From Streptomyces sp. NBC_01317 (GTDB taxonomy: Bacteria > Actinomycetota > Actinomycetes > Streptomycetales > Streptomycetaceae), in the NCBI RefSeq assembly GCF_035961655.1, contig NZ_CP108393.1, positions 4,478,501-4,542,500 on the forward strand: a stretch of 64,000 nucleotides of DNA, read 5' to 3'. Under the pieces are notes generated by a model. That model worked only from the letters and a program-made list of their open reading frames with translations. It had not been told where the DNA came from and did no database searches. Position 1 is the stretch's first letter, and each line of letters starts with the position of its first letter. Positions 63,570 to 64,000 of this stretch are shown here, piece by piece. Made by a program: the position numbers and the translations under genes.

Positions 63570-63747
63570 TAGTGTTCGGGACGTCGGAACGGCCGAAGGG
63601 CCGGGAGGACAAGCCCCCTCTGACTGGGAATCAGGCCCGAAAGGTTCTGGTAGAGTCGGAATCGCCGGAAAGGGAAACGCGAAAGCGGAAACCTGGAAGG
63701 CAGCCCCGCCGGCCGGGGAAATCGGATACGAAAGCATCTGATAGAGT
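63570..63747 (+). promoter_or_regulatory. further rrn promoters (-10 boxes TAGTGT, TAGAGT, TAGAGT)
   Basis: -10-like boxes occur at 63570-63575 (TAGTGT), 63651-63656 (TAGAGT in CTGGTAGAGTCGGAA) and 63742-63747 (TAGAGT in CTGATAGAGTCGGAAA). The last two sit in similar 20-base contexts about 91 bases apart. They resemble the p2-p4 promoters known from S. coelicolor rrnD. Their -35 regions are not well conserved, as in the known examples. Confidence 0.75.
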
Positions 63748-64000
63748 CGGAAACACGAAATACCGAAGGGAAGCGCCCGGAGGGCCCCGGAGACGGGACC
63801 GAAGGAAGCGTCCGTTCCTTGAGAACTCAACAGCGTGCCAAAAGTCAACGCCAGATATGTTGATACCCCGGCCTACTCAACCCTTGTGGTTGGTGGGTTG
63901 GTGGTTCCTTTGAATGAAACACAGCGAGGACGCTGTGGATCACGGGTCTTATTCCGACCGGTGGTCCCGGCTCTTACGAGGTGTCTACCGGATTACCGGT

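Larger units (their letters stand above)
63370..64000 (+). promoter_or_regulatory. rRNA operon promoter and leader region
   Basis: The last 630 bases have no gene and carry the pattern of a Streptomyces rrn upstream region. Several promoters in series (listed separately) and the conserved leader with TTGAGAACTCAACAGCGTGC at about 63817 and CAAAAGTCAACGCCAG (boxA-like antitermination zone) near 63839 are visible. Next come TTCCTTTGAATGAAACA and processing-stem sequences (ACAGCGAGGACGCTGTGG) up to the end. The 16S rRNA itself (AGAGTTTGATC...) has not begun by base 64000. Confidence 0.9.

Noticed and set aside
63370..64000. 16S rRNA gene
   Set aside because: Only promoters and leader are present; the 16S 5' sequence is not reached before base 64000.

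Overview
The window is chromosomal DNA from a Streptomyces-type actinomycete. The supporting signs are the very high GC with strongly GC-biased third codon positions, GTG starts behind GGAGG-like ribosome sites, mycothiol-dependent enzymes, an Lsr2-type nucleoid protein, BldC, an AtrA-like TetR regulator, a sporulation-associated NsdA-like regulator, and the gene order itself. As I recall it, the order follows the conserved core of the S. coelicolor chromosome from about purC to the MarR gene that follows ndh. No CRISPR array, complete prophage or intact transposase gene is visible.

Layout. Bases 1-2900 form a decayed border: one small unknown gene, a frameshifted leucine-rich-repeat-variant (LRV) gene, a piece of an IS5-type transposase, and a C-rich tract with no credible gene. 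Bases 2900-20000 hold most of a dispersed purine pathway (purC; purS-purQ-purL; purF; purM). Between these lie a two-component/ABC exporter cassette flanked by tRNA-Gly genes, an Lsr2 paralogue, a DUF4177 protein, a mycothiol-dependent isomerase-like enzyme, an XRE/DUF397 pair and a META-domain lipoprotein. Bases 20000-24500 carry a DUF3073 protein, valine dehydrogenase, an unknown gene and the developmental regulator bldC. Bases 24400-29000 hold hrpA between two identical tRNA-Asp genes, followed by tRNA-Phe and tRNA-Glu.

Bases 29000-36000 encode a membrane phosphoesterase, a zinc metallopeptidase, two fluoride channel subunits, a proline-rich lipoprotein and a DEAD-box helicase with a long repetitive tail. 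Between two tRNA-Lys genes (35799-38843) sits an accessory-looking cassette: a broken zinc-ribbon gene, a NUDIX hydrolase and two tandem ATP-grasp ligases. Bases 38900-44600 include two small proteins, a HAD phosphatase, initiator tRNA-Met, a membrane PP2C phosphatase, an M23 peptidase under a c-di-AMP riboswitch, and an aldo/keto reductase whose stop codon lies inside a 182-base palindromic element. Bases 44800-50200 encode a PrsW protease, TrmB, an LhgO-like oxidase and the sporulation-associated regulator, with an 18-base minisatellite at the regulator's 3' end.

Bases 50200-63400 hold an asparagine-synthetase-like protein with an altered ATP loop, a 770-base intergenic region full of inverted repeats, an ECF sigma fusion protein, AtrA, NDH-2, a PAS/PP2C/ATPase phosphatase and a divergent MFS/MarR pair. 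The last 630 bases are the multi-promoter leader of an rRNA operon; the 16S gene would start just beyond the window.

The purine genes together supply the route from PRPP (PurF) through FGAM (PurSQL), AIR (PurM) and SAICAR (PurC). Many of the other genes are developmental or signalling regulators. A recurring architectural theme is duplicated tRNA genes (Gly, Asp, Lys) in direct orientation, each pair bracketing 3.0-4.4 kb.
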